This document shows, piece by piece, positions 29,975 through 38,402 of a DNA stretch of 64,000 nucleotides. Source of the DNA: Sinohyriopsis cumingii (Eukaryota > Mollusca > Bivalvia > Unionida > Unionidae); assembly GCA_028554795.2 (NCBI GenBank), contig CM068839.1, positions 13,462,220 through 13,526,219 on the forward strand, given 5' to 3'. The notes under the pieces were generated by a model, which made no database searches, was not told the DNA's origin, and saw only the letters and a program-made list of their open reading frames with translations. The position numbers and the translations under genes are program-made. Positions within the stretch are counted from its first letter, which is position 1. Each line of letters opens with the position of its first letter.

Positions 29975-31663
29975 ATGCCTCGAAAGTGTGTTAATACCGC
30001 GGACAATTTTTGCTATATTTGTGGGGAAGTGACATTTGCCAACCAGAAGAAAAGTATCAATTCTCAAGTGAAGAAGGCATATCATCTTTACTTCGGATGC
30101 AAGGTTGGTGACCAAGACAAGCCTTGGGCTCCGCATATATGCTGTGCTACATGTACAACACAGCTTTCACAGTGGTTGAATTGCAAAAGGTCATCAATGC
30201 CGTTTGCAGTCCCAATGGTGTGGAGAGAGCCAAGCAACCACCTAAATGACTGTTACTTCTGCTTGGTTCCTCCTCTTTCCGGCGGAATAACGAAGCGAAA
30301 GAAGTCGAGAATAGTCTACCCAAACATTCCGTCTGCATTGAGACCAGTTCCACATGGTGAGGGACTTCCTATTCCAGAACCTCCAGCAGAATATTCTCTT
30401 GATTCATCTGACGAAGACAAAGGTGAGTCGACCTGTTCTTCTCCTGGTCCATCAGCATGCAGTGATCCAGATTTTCACTGTGGTGCATCATCAACCCCAC
30501 ACAGAATAACACAGGAAGAACTAAATGACCTGATTCGTGATTTGGACTTATCAAAGAACAAGGCAGAATTGCTAGGATCAAGACTCCAAGAATGGAATCT
30601 TCTAGAAGAAGATGTCACAATTACTGCATATCGAAAGCGCCACCAGCAATTGGAGCCTTTCTTCAGAAAGGAAAGTAATCTGATATTCTGTTCCGATATT
30701 GAGGGCCTCATGAATGCTTTAAAAATCACTCATGACCCACAAGAATGGAGACTATTTGTGGACTCTTCGAAACTGAGTCTCAAGGCTGTGCTTTTGCACA
30801 ATGGAAACATTCTTCCATCTATTCCAGTAGCGTATGCTGTCCACATGAAAGAGACATACGATAACTTAAGGCAGCTACTGAATTCCATTGAGTATAACAA
30901 GTACAGCTGGCACCTCTGTGGTGATTTGAAGGTAGTTGCCCTTTTAATGGGACTGCAGCAAGGATATACAAAATACATGTGTTTCTTATGCGAGTGGGAT
31001 AGCCGAGCAAGGGAAATGCACTACATGAGGAAGGAATGGACTCACAGGCAGAATGTAGCCATTGGAGAGAAGAATATCCAACACCCAGCTCTGGTTGAGG
31101 CTCAGAAAATCTTGCTACCACCCCTTCACATCAAACTAGGTTTGATGAAGAACTTCGTGAAAGCCATTGACCGGACTTTGCCAGCATTCCGATACTTGCA
31201 TGAAAAATTCCCTCGACTCAGCGAAGCAAAGATTAAAGAGGGAGTTTTTGTGGGTCCTCAGATTCGAGAGCTTTTCAAAGATGACCGGTTCAACAACTTG
31301 CTGGAAGGTGACGCGAAACAAGCATGGAATGCTTTTCGCCTAGTTTCTACAAACTTCCTCGGAAATGTTAGGGCAGAAAACTATAAGGAACTAGTAGAAG
31401 ACATGTTGATGAAGTATAAGAAACTTGGCTGCAATATGTCTCTAAAGATTCACTTCCTTCATTCCCATTTGGATTTCTTTCCTAGCAACTGTGGTATTGT
31501 TAGTGATGAACACGGCGAACGTTTTCATCAAGATATCGCAACAATGGAACAAAGATACCAGGGAAAATGGTCCACTACAATGCTGGCTGACTACTGCTGG
31601 ACACTCCTCAGAGATGCTCCCGAACAGCTGTACAAGAGACAGGCGAAGAAATCTAAGATGTAG
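29975..31663 (+). CDS. Intact transposon-type protein: zinc-binding N-terminus, DDE-like core
   Basis: This is an unbroken 562-codon frame, the longest intact non-viral gene here. The N-terminus has repeated Cys-x-x-Cys pairs (residues 13-16, about 57-61 and about 90-93), a probable zinc-binding region. Residues 125-175 are acidic and Ser/Pro-rich. The C-terminal 350 residues contain Leu-Phe-Val-Asp-Ser-Ser, then Cys-Gly-Asp-Leu-Lys and later Asp-Glu-His-Gly-Glu-Arg-Phe-His-Gln-Asp. These could supply acidic residues of an RNase H-fold transposase, but I infer this from spacing only. I associate near-identical proteins with multicopy families in arthropod and mollusc genomes. It has its own TATA promoter and AATAAA signal, and no introns. 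Confidence 0.75.
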   Translation: MPRKCVNTADNFCYICGEVTFANQKKSINSQVKKAYHLYFGCKVGDQDKPWAPHICCATCTTQLSQWLNCKRSSMPFAVPMVWREPSNHLNDCYFCLVPPLSGGITKRKKSRIVYPNIPSALRPVPHGEGLPIPEPPAEYSLDSSDEDKGESTCSSPGPSACSDPDFHCGASSTPHRITQEELNDLIRDLDLSKNKAELLGSRLQEWNLLEEDVTITAYRKRHQQLEPFFRKESNLIFCSDIEGLMNALKITHDPQEWRLFVDSSKLSLKAVLLHNGNILPSIPVAYAVHMKETYDNLRQLLNSIEYNKYSWHLCGDLKVVALLMGLQQGYTKYMCFLCEWDSRAREMHYMRKEWTHRQNVAIGEKNIQHPALVEAQKILLPPLHIKLGLMKNFVKAIDRTLPAFRYLHEKFPRLSEAKIKEGVFVGPQIRELFKDDRFNNLLEGDAKQAWNAFRLVSTNFLGNVRAENYKELVEDMLMKYKKLGCNMSLKIHFLHSHLDFFPSNCGIVSDEHGERFHQDIATMEQRYQGKWSTTMLADYCWTLLRDAPEQLYKRQAKKSKM

Positions 31664-31906
31664 TCAATGACTTGATTTTTTTTAGGTAGGCTATTACAGT
31701 TGACCTTTTACTATTGGAATGCATTTCGTTATGTAAACATTAATTTCTTGCAGATTACAAAAAAACTAGAGCCAATTTTGCAATTTGACTGTCATATTCG
31801 TGTTCAGCACATAAAAATTGATAAGAATTGACTAATTTTATTTCAGTAACATGACTTTTGTAAAAATTTGTTGTCCAGTGTAATCTTAGCATAGGCTATG
31901 TCCTGC

Positions 31907-31912
31907 AATAAA
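31907..31912 (+). terminator. Polyadenylation signal after the 29,975 gene
   Basis: AATAAA lies about 245 bases past the stop codon, in an AT-rich 3' region. It fits the gene's orientation. Confidence 0.55.
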
Positions 31913-32139
31913 AATCAAAAATATTTAATTGAACAAATAGAGACTGAGCAATGTGGTCTATTGACTTAGATTCTCGGGTTTACAATGGCTGATAAAAGAA
32001 AAGTTGGAGAGTTAAAACGATTTTCCAGGAATCCTCTCATTTACTTGATTGACAAATTATGCTGGATAAAATTGAATTCAGTCTTCACTGCTCGAATAAC
32101 ATCATAGTTTTTAAGACCGTAAGAGAGAATTACCTTAGC

Positions 32140-32330
32140 TCAGCTGGTAGAACGACGGATTCGTAATATAATGTCGTTGGTTAGATACCCGCTAGACCAC
32201 CCCAGGATGGTCGCCTCCTTGTGTTCTCGGCAAAGACTCTTAGATTTTTTATCCGTGGCATGATAAAGTCAATATTGTATTAAAAGTGCCGTTAAATCCA
32301 GCAACATCAAAATAATTGTTGTTGTTGTTG
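32140..32330 (+). mobile_element. tRNA-headed SINE, second family
   Basis: TAGCTCAGCTGGTAGA (A box) and GGTTAGATACC (diverged B box) are followed by a body and a (TTG)n end at 32,313-32,335. It differs from the 490/33,294 family. The B box is degenerate, so it is probably inactive. Confidence 0.7.
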
Positions 32331-32335
32331 TTGTT

Positions 32336-32572
32336 CTAGGGTTTAACGCCATTTTTCAGCACAAGATAGGCTATACATGGCGGCCAGTATAACTGATGGA
32401 GGAAGAACCCTGGAAAACCCAGGGAAGAACCACCGACCCACGAGAAGCTACTGACAGGTTTTCCCACGTACCCACGCTAGCTAAGCCTTGGACTCGAACC
32501 CAAGCAGACAGAGGTGAGATGGCAGTGATCCGGAACAGTGGGCGCTTTAGACCACTCGGCTCAAAATAATTG
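32336..32572 (-). mobile_element. SINE, reverse orientation
   Basis: The + strand begins GGGTTTAACGCCATTTTTCA and ends with the complement of a tRNA-like head (GGACTCGAACCC, then CCACTCGGC). The tail-end block CATGGCGGCCAGTATAAC is the same block found inside the chimeric SINE at 22.5 kb. Confidence 0.7.
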
Positions 32573-32689
32573 AAATATTATGAATGATTCAGTTTGTAAG
32601 AAAGCTTTTTGTTGAATATTTCTGAGTACTGCGGTAAAACAATTTTAGGTTCGTTGTGATATTGTTTCATAATACTAATTATAATTACA

Positions 32690-32815
32690 TGCAGGGCCGC
32701 AGAGAGCGATGACGGGCCCCGGGGTATGGAACACCCGGGCCTCTTCTAATTCTTGTTCAAACAAAAATTTTCTTTTATAAAATTAAAAAGTGTTGTTAGG
32801 CCCGGGACGCCCTTA
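32690..32815 (+). repeat. GC-rich dispersed repeat, copy 2
   Basis: GGGCCCCGGGG, AACACCCGGGCCTC, TTCTTGTTCAAACAAAAA and GGCCCGGGACGCCC, matching 28,765-28,960. Short direct duplications follow at 32,815-32,900 (GATGTTAACTCTTGAA and GATGTTTGCTCTTGAA). Confidence 0.6.
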
Positions 32816-32984
32816 TCGATGTTAACTCTTGAACCCCTCTTCAAGCAGTTCCGGTGGCTTAGTGGATGTCGATGTTTGCTCTTGAATCCCTCTTCAAGCA
32901 GTTCAGTATGTCTAGAGAAAACCGTGTCTCAAAAATTAATATTTGGTTAGTTGTATCATCTAAGGCTGGCATACTTAAGTGGAA

Positions 32985-33293
32985 CTTAATTTTTCGTTTT
33001 GTCTATTTGTCACCTGAAGACTCATCTGTTCATTACGAAGAAAATGTATATGCAGTGGTATAAAATGAGTTAGCTCCCCTAAAAATGTATAGGCCTATGC
33101 AGTGGTAGAAAATGAGTTAGCTCCCCTAAAAATGAAATGTGTCATTATAAAATAATAATCACGGGTGATTTTAATGACTGTACTGGTACGGAGGCAGACT
33201 GTCCTGAATTTGATAGTAGTATTGACCTTCTTGAAGAATTTATTGACACAGAAGACGATGACATGTATAATCGGGCTAATCATGACGTAAGGG
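32985..33293 (+). mobile_element. LINE endonuclease fragment
   Basis: Plus-strand frames contain a Tyr-Leu-Ser-Pro-Glu-Asp-Ser motif (about 33,000-33,020) and, after a local 45-bp duplication, Ile-Ile-Thr-Gly-Asp-Phe-Asn-Asp (33,155-33,180). The latter is the core of the apurinic endonuclease domain of non-LTR retrotransposons. A SINE inserted at 33,294 breaks it. Confidence 0.65.
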
Positions 33294-33619
33294 GACCGCT
33301 CCGGTGGCCTGGTGGTTAGAGCGTCCGCCTCGGAAGCGAGAGGTCGTGGGTTCGATACCCACGAGTCATACCAAAGACTTACAAAAATGGTACTAACAGC
33401 TGCCTCGCTAGGCGCTCAGCGTTAAGAGGTTAGTGTTAGGACTGGTCGGCCTGGTGTCAGGATAATGTGACTGGGTGGCACATCATGCTACATGTCTGCG
33501 GTATAATGCCCCATTGCTAGACGTCACTATAAAACTGCCACAATGCAGATATCGTAGCGATGTGACTGAAAAATTGTTAAAGCTACGTTAAAAATCATAA
33601 TCACACACACACACACACT
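33294..33619 (+). mobile_element. tRNA-derived SINE with (CA)n tail
   Basis: GCTCCGGTGGCCTGGTGGTT head, GGTTCGATACC B box, about 230-base body, AATCATAATCA and (CA)n tail. The 13-bp target duplication CATGACGTAAGGG / CATGGCGTAAGGG is at 33,281-33,293 and 33,620-33,632, with one difference. It is the most complete member of the family in this window. Confidence 0.9.
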
Positions 33620-33959
33620 CATGGCGTAAGGGAGATAAATCATTATGGAGAAAAACTTCTACATGTCGGATTTACAACAGAACACTTATGATGGTGATAT
33701 AAATACAATGTTTAATAACGAACGACATGTATGAGCAATTAATTATGATTAATATGTGCGTGTATATGATCCACATATTGGATCAATTAACATAAAACGC
33801 ACGGACTTAATAATGAAAATACTAATAAATGGCTTTACACAGTACAAGCACAAGGGGTGAATAATTCACAATGATTTCACAACGAAAGAATGTGTTTTAC
33901 TCAAATAGTAAAGAAATGTATTTTACTCATACAGTAAAATGTATTCACTCAGATAGTGA

Positions 33960-34460
33960 AATTATGTAAACTCCGTCACCAGCACACTTGGCTACCAGTC
34001 ACACTGGCTAATCAAGCCGTCAGTATTCCATGTTGGTAAATCAAGCAATCAGCGCGCACCACTCTCTGTCATCAACGTCCGATTACCTGCTACTCGACCA
34101 GCAACACTGTTTATTCAGCTCTACGGCTGCTATGGTTCAGTTTCACAGCTGCTATTGTCGACTTCTAGGGTCGCCTCCTATGGAGGGGTATTACCGCCAT
34201 AATTACATGCGTATATTTCGTATTCTTCCGTGATGCATTATTGTAAATGGATGCTTGCAAGTGCTACTTTCATAATTCTATCAATGTATATTGTATTTTC
34301 ATTGATGCAGATTGTACGTGGCAGTTTGCAAGTGTTACTTTCCTTCTGCATTATTGTAAATGGCTGCTTGCAAGTGCTACATTTATAATTCTATTCATGA
34401 ATGTTCTATTTTTCATTGATCCAAGCTGTAAATGGTTGCTTGCAAGTTTTTCAATCTAAT
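33960..34460 (+). repeat. Dispersed repeat, left partner of an inverted pair around B2
   Basis: It contains two to three internal copies of TGTAAATGGCTGCTTGCAAG followed by TGCTAC and an AT-rich spacer with TTCATTGATGC. The reverse complement of the same block, down to CCTCCATAGGAGG-like bases, stands at 50,995-51,310. It has no coding potential that I can see. Confidence 0.75.
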
Positions 34461-35422
34461 ATTGTTTTTATGAATACCGGTTTAAATTAAACTTTTTCTC
34501 TCTTATATTTCCTATAAAAAGTTAAACATAGGACTGTATATTGTTTTTATTTATTTATTTTGCTTTATTGCATAGTTGTATTGTGCTGATATTTTTTGTG
34601 TCATTACAATATTAGCTTATATTTTAAACAGGATAAAATAATGATAAAATCACAGACAAATGAAGATGTTTATGTGGGGTGGTGGTGGTAGTGGTGGATG
34701 CTACAACAGCCTGAGCTGTGACTAGCCTTAAAAGCTTTACAAGTTTTTTTAGAAAATTATGTGGGGGGTGTCTTATTATTCTAACAAAACAACCACATCT
34801 GTAGAAGATACATGTAAAAATTTGTATTAATCTTTTTAACTACTACATGAATTTCATATCCAAACGTATCAAGCACTTTTGGCACTGTATTGTAGCAGTA
34901 ATGATACGATCAAATTGAGCTGATTACTGATAGCGGTAGCAATTTTATTCAATATATTATATTTTTATAATTGCTACCAAAGATGTTTTATCAGTGAGGT
35001 ACCATACAATCAGTCATCTTATCTCTGCTATAAATGTCGGTTCATATATGGATGAATACGGTTTTTAAAATAAAAAATGTAGTTTCCAGTTTGATATCTG
35101 TCAAAATAAAGCATCTCATAATTGTATGGAAGTGTTCTTTATGTTTACATAGAGAAAATAGATTTCATACTCTTAGAATTTTTTTTCTTATATAATGAAA
35201 TAAGTTCATATCTTTGTAGCATATATGCTTTGTATGTGATGACCATGTTTCAAGTCATTTGCCTTTTGCTGTTGTATTAGAATTGGAGATTTAATATGAA
35301 ATTGAAAATAAGACATACTTGTCACAGACAACTAGTGACAATACTTGCTGGCTTTTGCATAATCATCCATGCCATACATATATAAGAATTCTGTATAATT
35401 TGACAATTTACCTTACTTCTTG

Positions 35423-35424
<2 letters not shown>
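34461..35424. other. Stretch without recognised genes
   Basis: AT-rich intergenic sequence with no recognisable family. It ends at the (TA)n microsatellite. Confidence 0.4.

Positions 35425-35489
<65 letters not shown>
35425..35489 (+). repeat. (TA)n microsatellite
   Basis: A run of about 32 TA dinucleotides. Confidence 0.97.
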
Positions 35490-35494
<5 letters not shown>

Positions 35495-35994
35495 CCTCTA
35501 AACTGCAGATTAACGGTAAAATTTAATTACATAGGGTTGAGAGAATAAACAGAATCCTCGTCTCTGTATACTGTAAAGTACTCTCTCTCTCGTGAATAAC
35601 GAAATGAAAGTATGGCCTCGAGGTGCAATTATCTGCACTTTGCTCAAACCTTATGAGGTCTTCACTGCTACAAAATGCAGAATTTGTACTGCACTCTAAA
35701 ATAATAAATATGCTCGAAACTGATAACATTGTGAATGAGAATATATAAACAAATTAGGGCCTTAAATCTTGCTTGTAAGCGGCTACCCTATTCTGCCACC
35801 GTGCGGCAGCGGTAAATTAAACAGACAAAATGTTCAAATAAAATGGGGTGGGAAGGGTTAGCGGAAATATAACGTTGTGTAAATACATCTAATTGTATAC
35901 AATTTGATACATTTAATTTGTTTTGTGCTACTTACAGGCCACCTCTCTTCCGAATGTTAATACTCTGAGACATCAGCTGCTGTAATTTAATTCG
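35490..35994. other. Host flank left of B2
   Basis: No gene recognised. The last five bases of the flank (35,995-35,999, AATGA) are the target duplication of B2. Confidence 0.5.
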
Positions 35995-35999
35995 AATGA

Positions 36000-36240
36000 A
36001 GCAGCAGGGGGGGCGAATCCGACATTTTGTCCAAACGTCATTTGGCTTAATTAGTACTTTCTGCACTCAGCGGATCCGGTGTCGTCAGCGCCTGGTTAAA
36101 AAAAAAACGACGTCGTCGTCGAGGGGATCGTCCGGACGTCATTTGGTTTAATTAACACCTTCTGCGCGCCGATCCTAGCGTCGTCAGCGTCCGGTAAGCA
36201 CATCGACGACCGCGTCGATGTCATCGCCCCCCCTGCTGCT
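36000..36240 (+). repeat. B2 left terminal inverted repeat
   Basis: 241 bp. Each end of the repeat carries the same motif in opposite sense (AGCAGCAGGGGGGGCG at the start, CGCCCCCCCTGCTGCT at the end). Inside are two tandem diverged copies of about 67 bp (36,029-36,096 and 36,130-36,195), both with ACGTCATTTGG, TTAATTA and GTCGTCAGCG, separated by an A-run and a CGACGTCGTCG tract. CATCGACG-ACCG-CGTCGATG (36,201-36,220) is a perfect 8-bp hairpin. Confidence 0.95.
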
Positions 36241-36246
36241 TACAAT

Positions 36247-36921
36247 TTAACCGAATATTTGGTCAAGTCCGATACGATATCGTGTCCGAGGGTCATGTAA
36301 ATTTATCGTTACAAATCCATGTGGGGTCGACTGAGCATGACTAAAAAAGTTTCGAAAAACATTAAAGTCCATGTCACCGCCGCACCATGTCTGCCAAATA
36401 TTTCGTAGCGTGTGTGTATCAACGCCGTTGAATACAGCAAGAATATTACAGTTGTCTCTGATTACTTTTGGAATCTGAGTATACCGTTGAGTGACATATA
36501 TCACGTCAGTGTTTTTATGCCTGCCTCTGGAAAATATCCTAGCTGGGTTTTTTTGATTGTCTAACATAACATCATCGTACACGACTAGATTGTTAACGTC
36601 GCCATCAATATCATCGATACCTGGTGCATCATTGATATCCGTAATAAACTCGATGACATTTTTTTTAGCGATCGCTGATGCATTCTCGTTGAAATCTTTC
36701 AACACCTCGTAGCATCGTTGATCATCTACGCTAGGAGCAACCAAATACAACTTATCCCACTTCATCCATCTCATTATTAAATTAAGTAACAATTGCGTCT
36801 TGCCGGATCCAGATGGTCCGATGATAATCATCCGGATCGAGTTTGGTAGCGCTGCAACATGCTTAACTGGTTCTCTTGTTTTAGTCGCTGAAAAGTCAAT
36901 TATATTCATGTCTCTATACAT
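36247..36921 (-). CDS. A32/FtsK-type genome-packaging ATPase
   Basis: An intact 224-residue frame runs from ATG at 36,921 to a stop 6 bp from the terminal repeat. Walker A is Gly-Pro-Ser-Gly-Ser-Gly-Lys-Thr (about residues 34-41). Walker B is Asn-Leu-Val-Val-Tyr-Asp-Asp (about 111-117). The downstream Gly-Arg-His-Lys-Asn-Thr-Asp-Val-Ile-Tyr-Val-Thr-Gln is the family's sensor region. It would pump viral DNA into preformed capsids. Compared with element A's ATPase the motifs are the same but the flanks differ. It is divergent with the next gene, whose start is 5 bases away on the other strand, so both share a tiny promoter. Confidence 0.9.
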   Translation of the reverse strand: MYRDMNIIDFSATKTREPVKHVAALPNSIRMIIIGPSGSGKTQLLLNLIMRWMKWDKLYLVAPSVDDQRCYEVLKDFNENASAIAKKNVIEFITDINDAPGIDDIDGDVNNLVVYDDVMLDNQKNPARIFSRGRHKNTDVIYVTQRYTQIPKVIRDNCNILAVFNGVDTHTLRNIWQTWCGGDMDFNVFRNFFSHAQSTPHGFVTINLHDPRTRYRIGLDQIFG

Positions 36922-36926
36922 AAATT

Positions 36927-37450
36927 ATGGATCTATATTGTGTAAAGTGTAGAGTGCGTACTGGCACAAATGATATGACAACTGTTACAACAAGAAATAA
37001 CAGATCGGCGCTTACTGGTAAGTGTGTACAATGCGGTACAAAGAAATTTAGATTTATTTCTATTAAACCCGGGGATGTTTTAAAAAAAAGCGAGGAGGTG
37101 ATATTGCAGCCAAGTTATCAAAACTCCCCGGACCCCCGTGGGCAAAGTATCCAGGAGAAAAACACCTCCCAGGATATAGCTACTGTGGCCCCGGAACGCG
37201 ATTAGATATCAGACTCGATGATCAAAATCAGCCCAAACCCGGTGAGTACCCAATAAACGCTATCGATAAGGCGTGTCATGCTCATGATGTTGCTTACAAA
37301 AGTAGCGATCTGCAACAGCGTCATATCGCGGACGTAAAATTAATTCACGCGTTAAATGCTATTCCTGATAAATCCTTCAAAGAAAAATTGGCCTCATGGT
37401 TGGTAAAATCGGCTATGAAAGGTAAATTAATGATGGGCGCCGGTAATTAA
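36927..37450 (+). CDS. Zinc ribbon plus phospholipase A2 protein, frameshifted
   Basis: The ATG at 36,927 opens a frame with Tyr-Cys-Val-Lys-Cys and, 27 residues on, Cys-Val-Gln-Cys-Gly-Thr-Lys-Lys, the pattern of the DUF5679 zinc ribbon. At an A8 run (37,082-37,089) reading must shift to continue in the frame ending TAA 37,448-37,450. That second frame has Tyr-Cys-Gly-Pro-Gly-Thr (37,181-37,198), a phospholipase A2 calcium loop, and Asp-Lys-Ala-Cys-His-Ala-His-Asp-Val-Ala-Tyr (37,265-37,297) with the catalytic His-Asp pair. This is the type of PLA2 used by parvoviruses for endosome escape. Without the shift, the zinc ribbon ends alone at 37,205. Confidence 0.8.
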
Positions 37451-37457
37451 TAACAAC

Positions 37458-38402
37458 ATGGAATCCATCTATTATTCTCCGAGGGGATACTGGAAAGGGA
37501 AGGCCGCAATTGGTAAGCTTGCAAGCGCTGCAAAGGTAACAAAGGCCACTGCGGCTAATTGGTTATCCAAACAGGCTATATGGCAAATCTATCTACCACC
37601 GCCTAAACAAATCAACTTCTCGCGCTTTGATGTCAGCGTACCTAATGAAGTTCATCAGGCTGATATACTATTTCTGCCGCATGACAACGGTTACAAATAC
37701 GCGCTAACCGTAGTTGATGTTGCGAGTCGATACAAACAAGCGGAGCCGTTAAAAACAAAGTCAGCAACTGAAGTAGCCGATGCGTTTGAGCGGATTTATC
37801 AAAGAGGCCCTCTGCGCTGGCCAAATCTATTACAAGTTGATCCTGGTAGTGAATTTCGCGGCGCTGTTTTATCAACGCTGAAACATCATAGCATCGCGGT
37901 ACGACGAGGTCATACTGCGCTACATCGTGATCAGGCAATTGTTGAGCGATTCAATCGGACTCTTGCTGAACGGTTATTTGGATATCAGTACGCGAAGGAA
38001 TTCATCCAAGAAAAACGATCTCGTGAATGGGTCAAAAGGTTGCCAGGCGTAATTGCAGCGTTAAATAATGAGATTACCCGAGCAATCAACATGAAGCCCA
38101 GCGACGCGATTAAATACGAGTATATACCCGGAAGATCAAAAATAGATAGCGTTTCCAAGCCGATTCTCGGCGATGTCACTGTTAGATATCTGTATGAACC
38201 AGGAGAGCTTGAGGGCGGTAAAAAAAGAGCTACTGATCCTATCTGGAGTGTTACCACACATAACATATCAACGATAACACGATCAACTGGTAGACCACCG
38301 ATCTATAGACTGGATTCAACTGCTCCTCAGCGCGGATTTACACGCGAGCAACTACAAGTGATACCTGACGATACTCAATTACCCCCGCGTGGTCTTAACT
38401 AG
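37458..38402 (+). CDS. Retroviral-type (rve) integrase, B2
   Basis: This is an intact 314-residue frame. The catalytic triad is Asp69 (Gln-Ala-Asp), Asp128 (Gln-Val-Asp-Pro-Gly-Ser-Glu-Phe) and Glu163 (Ile-Val-Glu-Arg-Phe), with 34 residues between the last two. The N-terminal 60 residues are basic and helix-turn-helix-like. No chromodomain follows, unlike the element A enzyme. The C-terminal part is beta-rich. It would join the linear element's ends to host DNA, giving the 5-bp duplication seen. It starts 7 bases after the phospholipase stop and overlaps the convergent polymerase gene by 8 bp. Confidence 0.92.
   Translation: MESIYYSPRGYWKGKAAIGKLASAAKVTKATAANWLSKQAIWQIYLPPPKQINFSRFDVSVPNEVHQADILFLPHDNGYKYALTVVDVASRYKQAEPLKTKSATEVADAFERIYQRGPLRWPNLLQVDPGSEFRGAVLSTLKHHSIAVRRGHTALHRDQAIVERFNRTLAERLFGYQYAKEFIQEKRSREWVKRLPGVIAALNNEITRAINMKPSDAIKYEYIPGRSKIDSVSKPILGDVTVRYLYEPGELEGGKKRATDPIWSVTTHNISTITRSTGRPPIYRLDSTAPQRGFTREQLQVIPDDTQLPPRGLN

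Noticed and set aside
35319..35501. Short frame ending in Tyr-Ile repeats
   Set aside because: Translation of the (TA)n tract.
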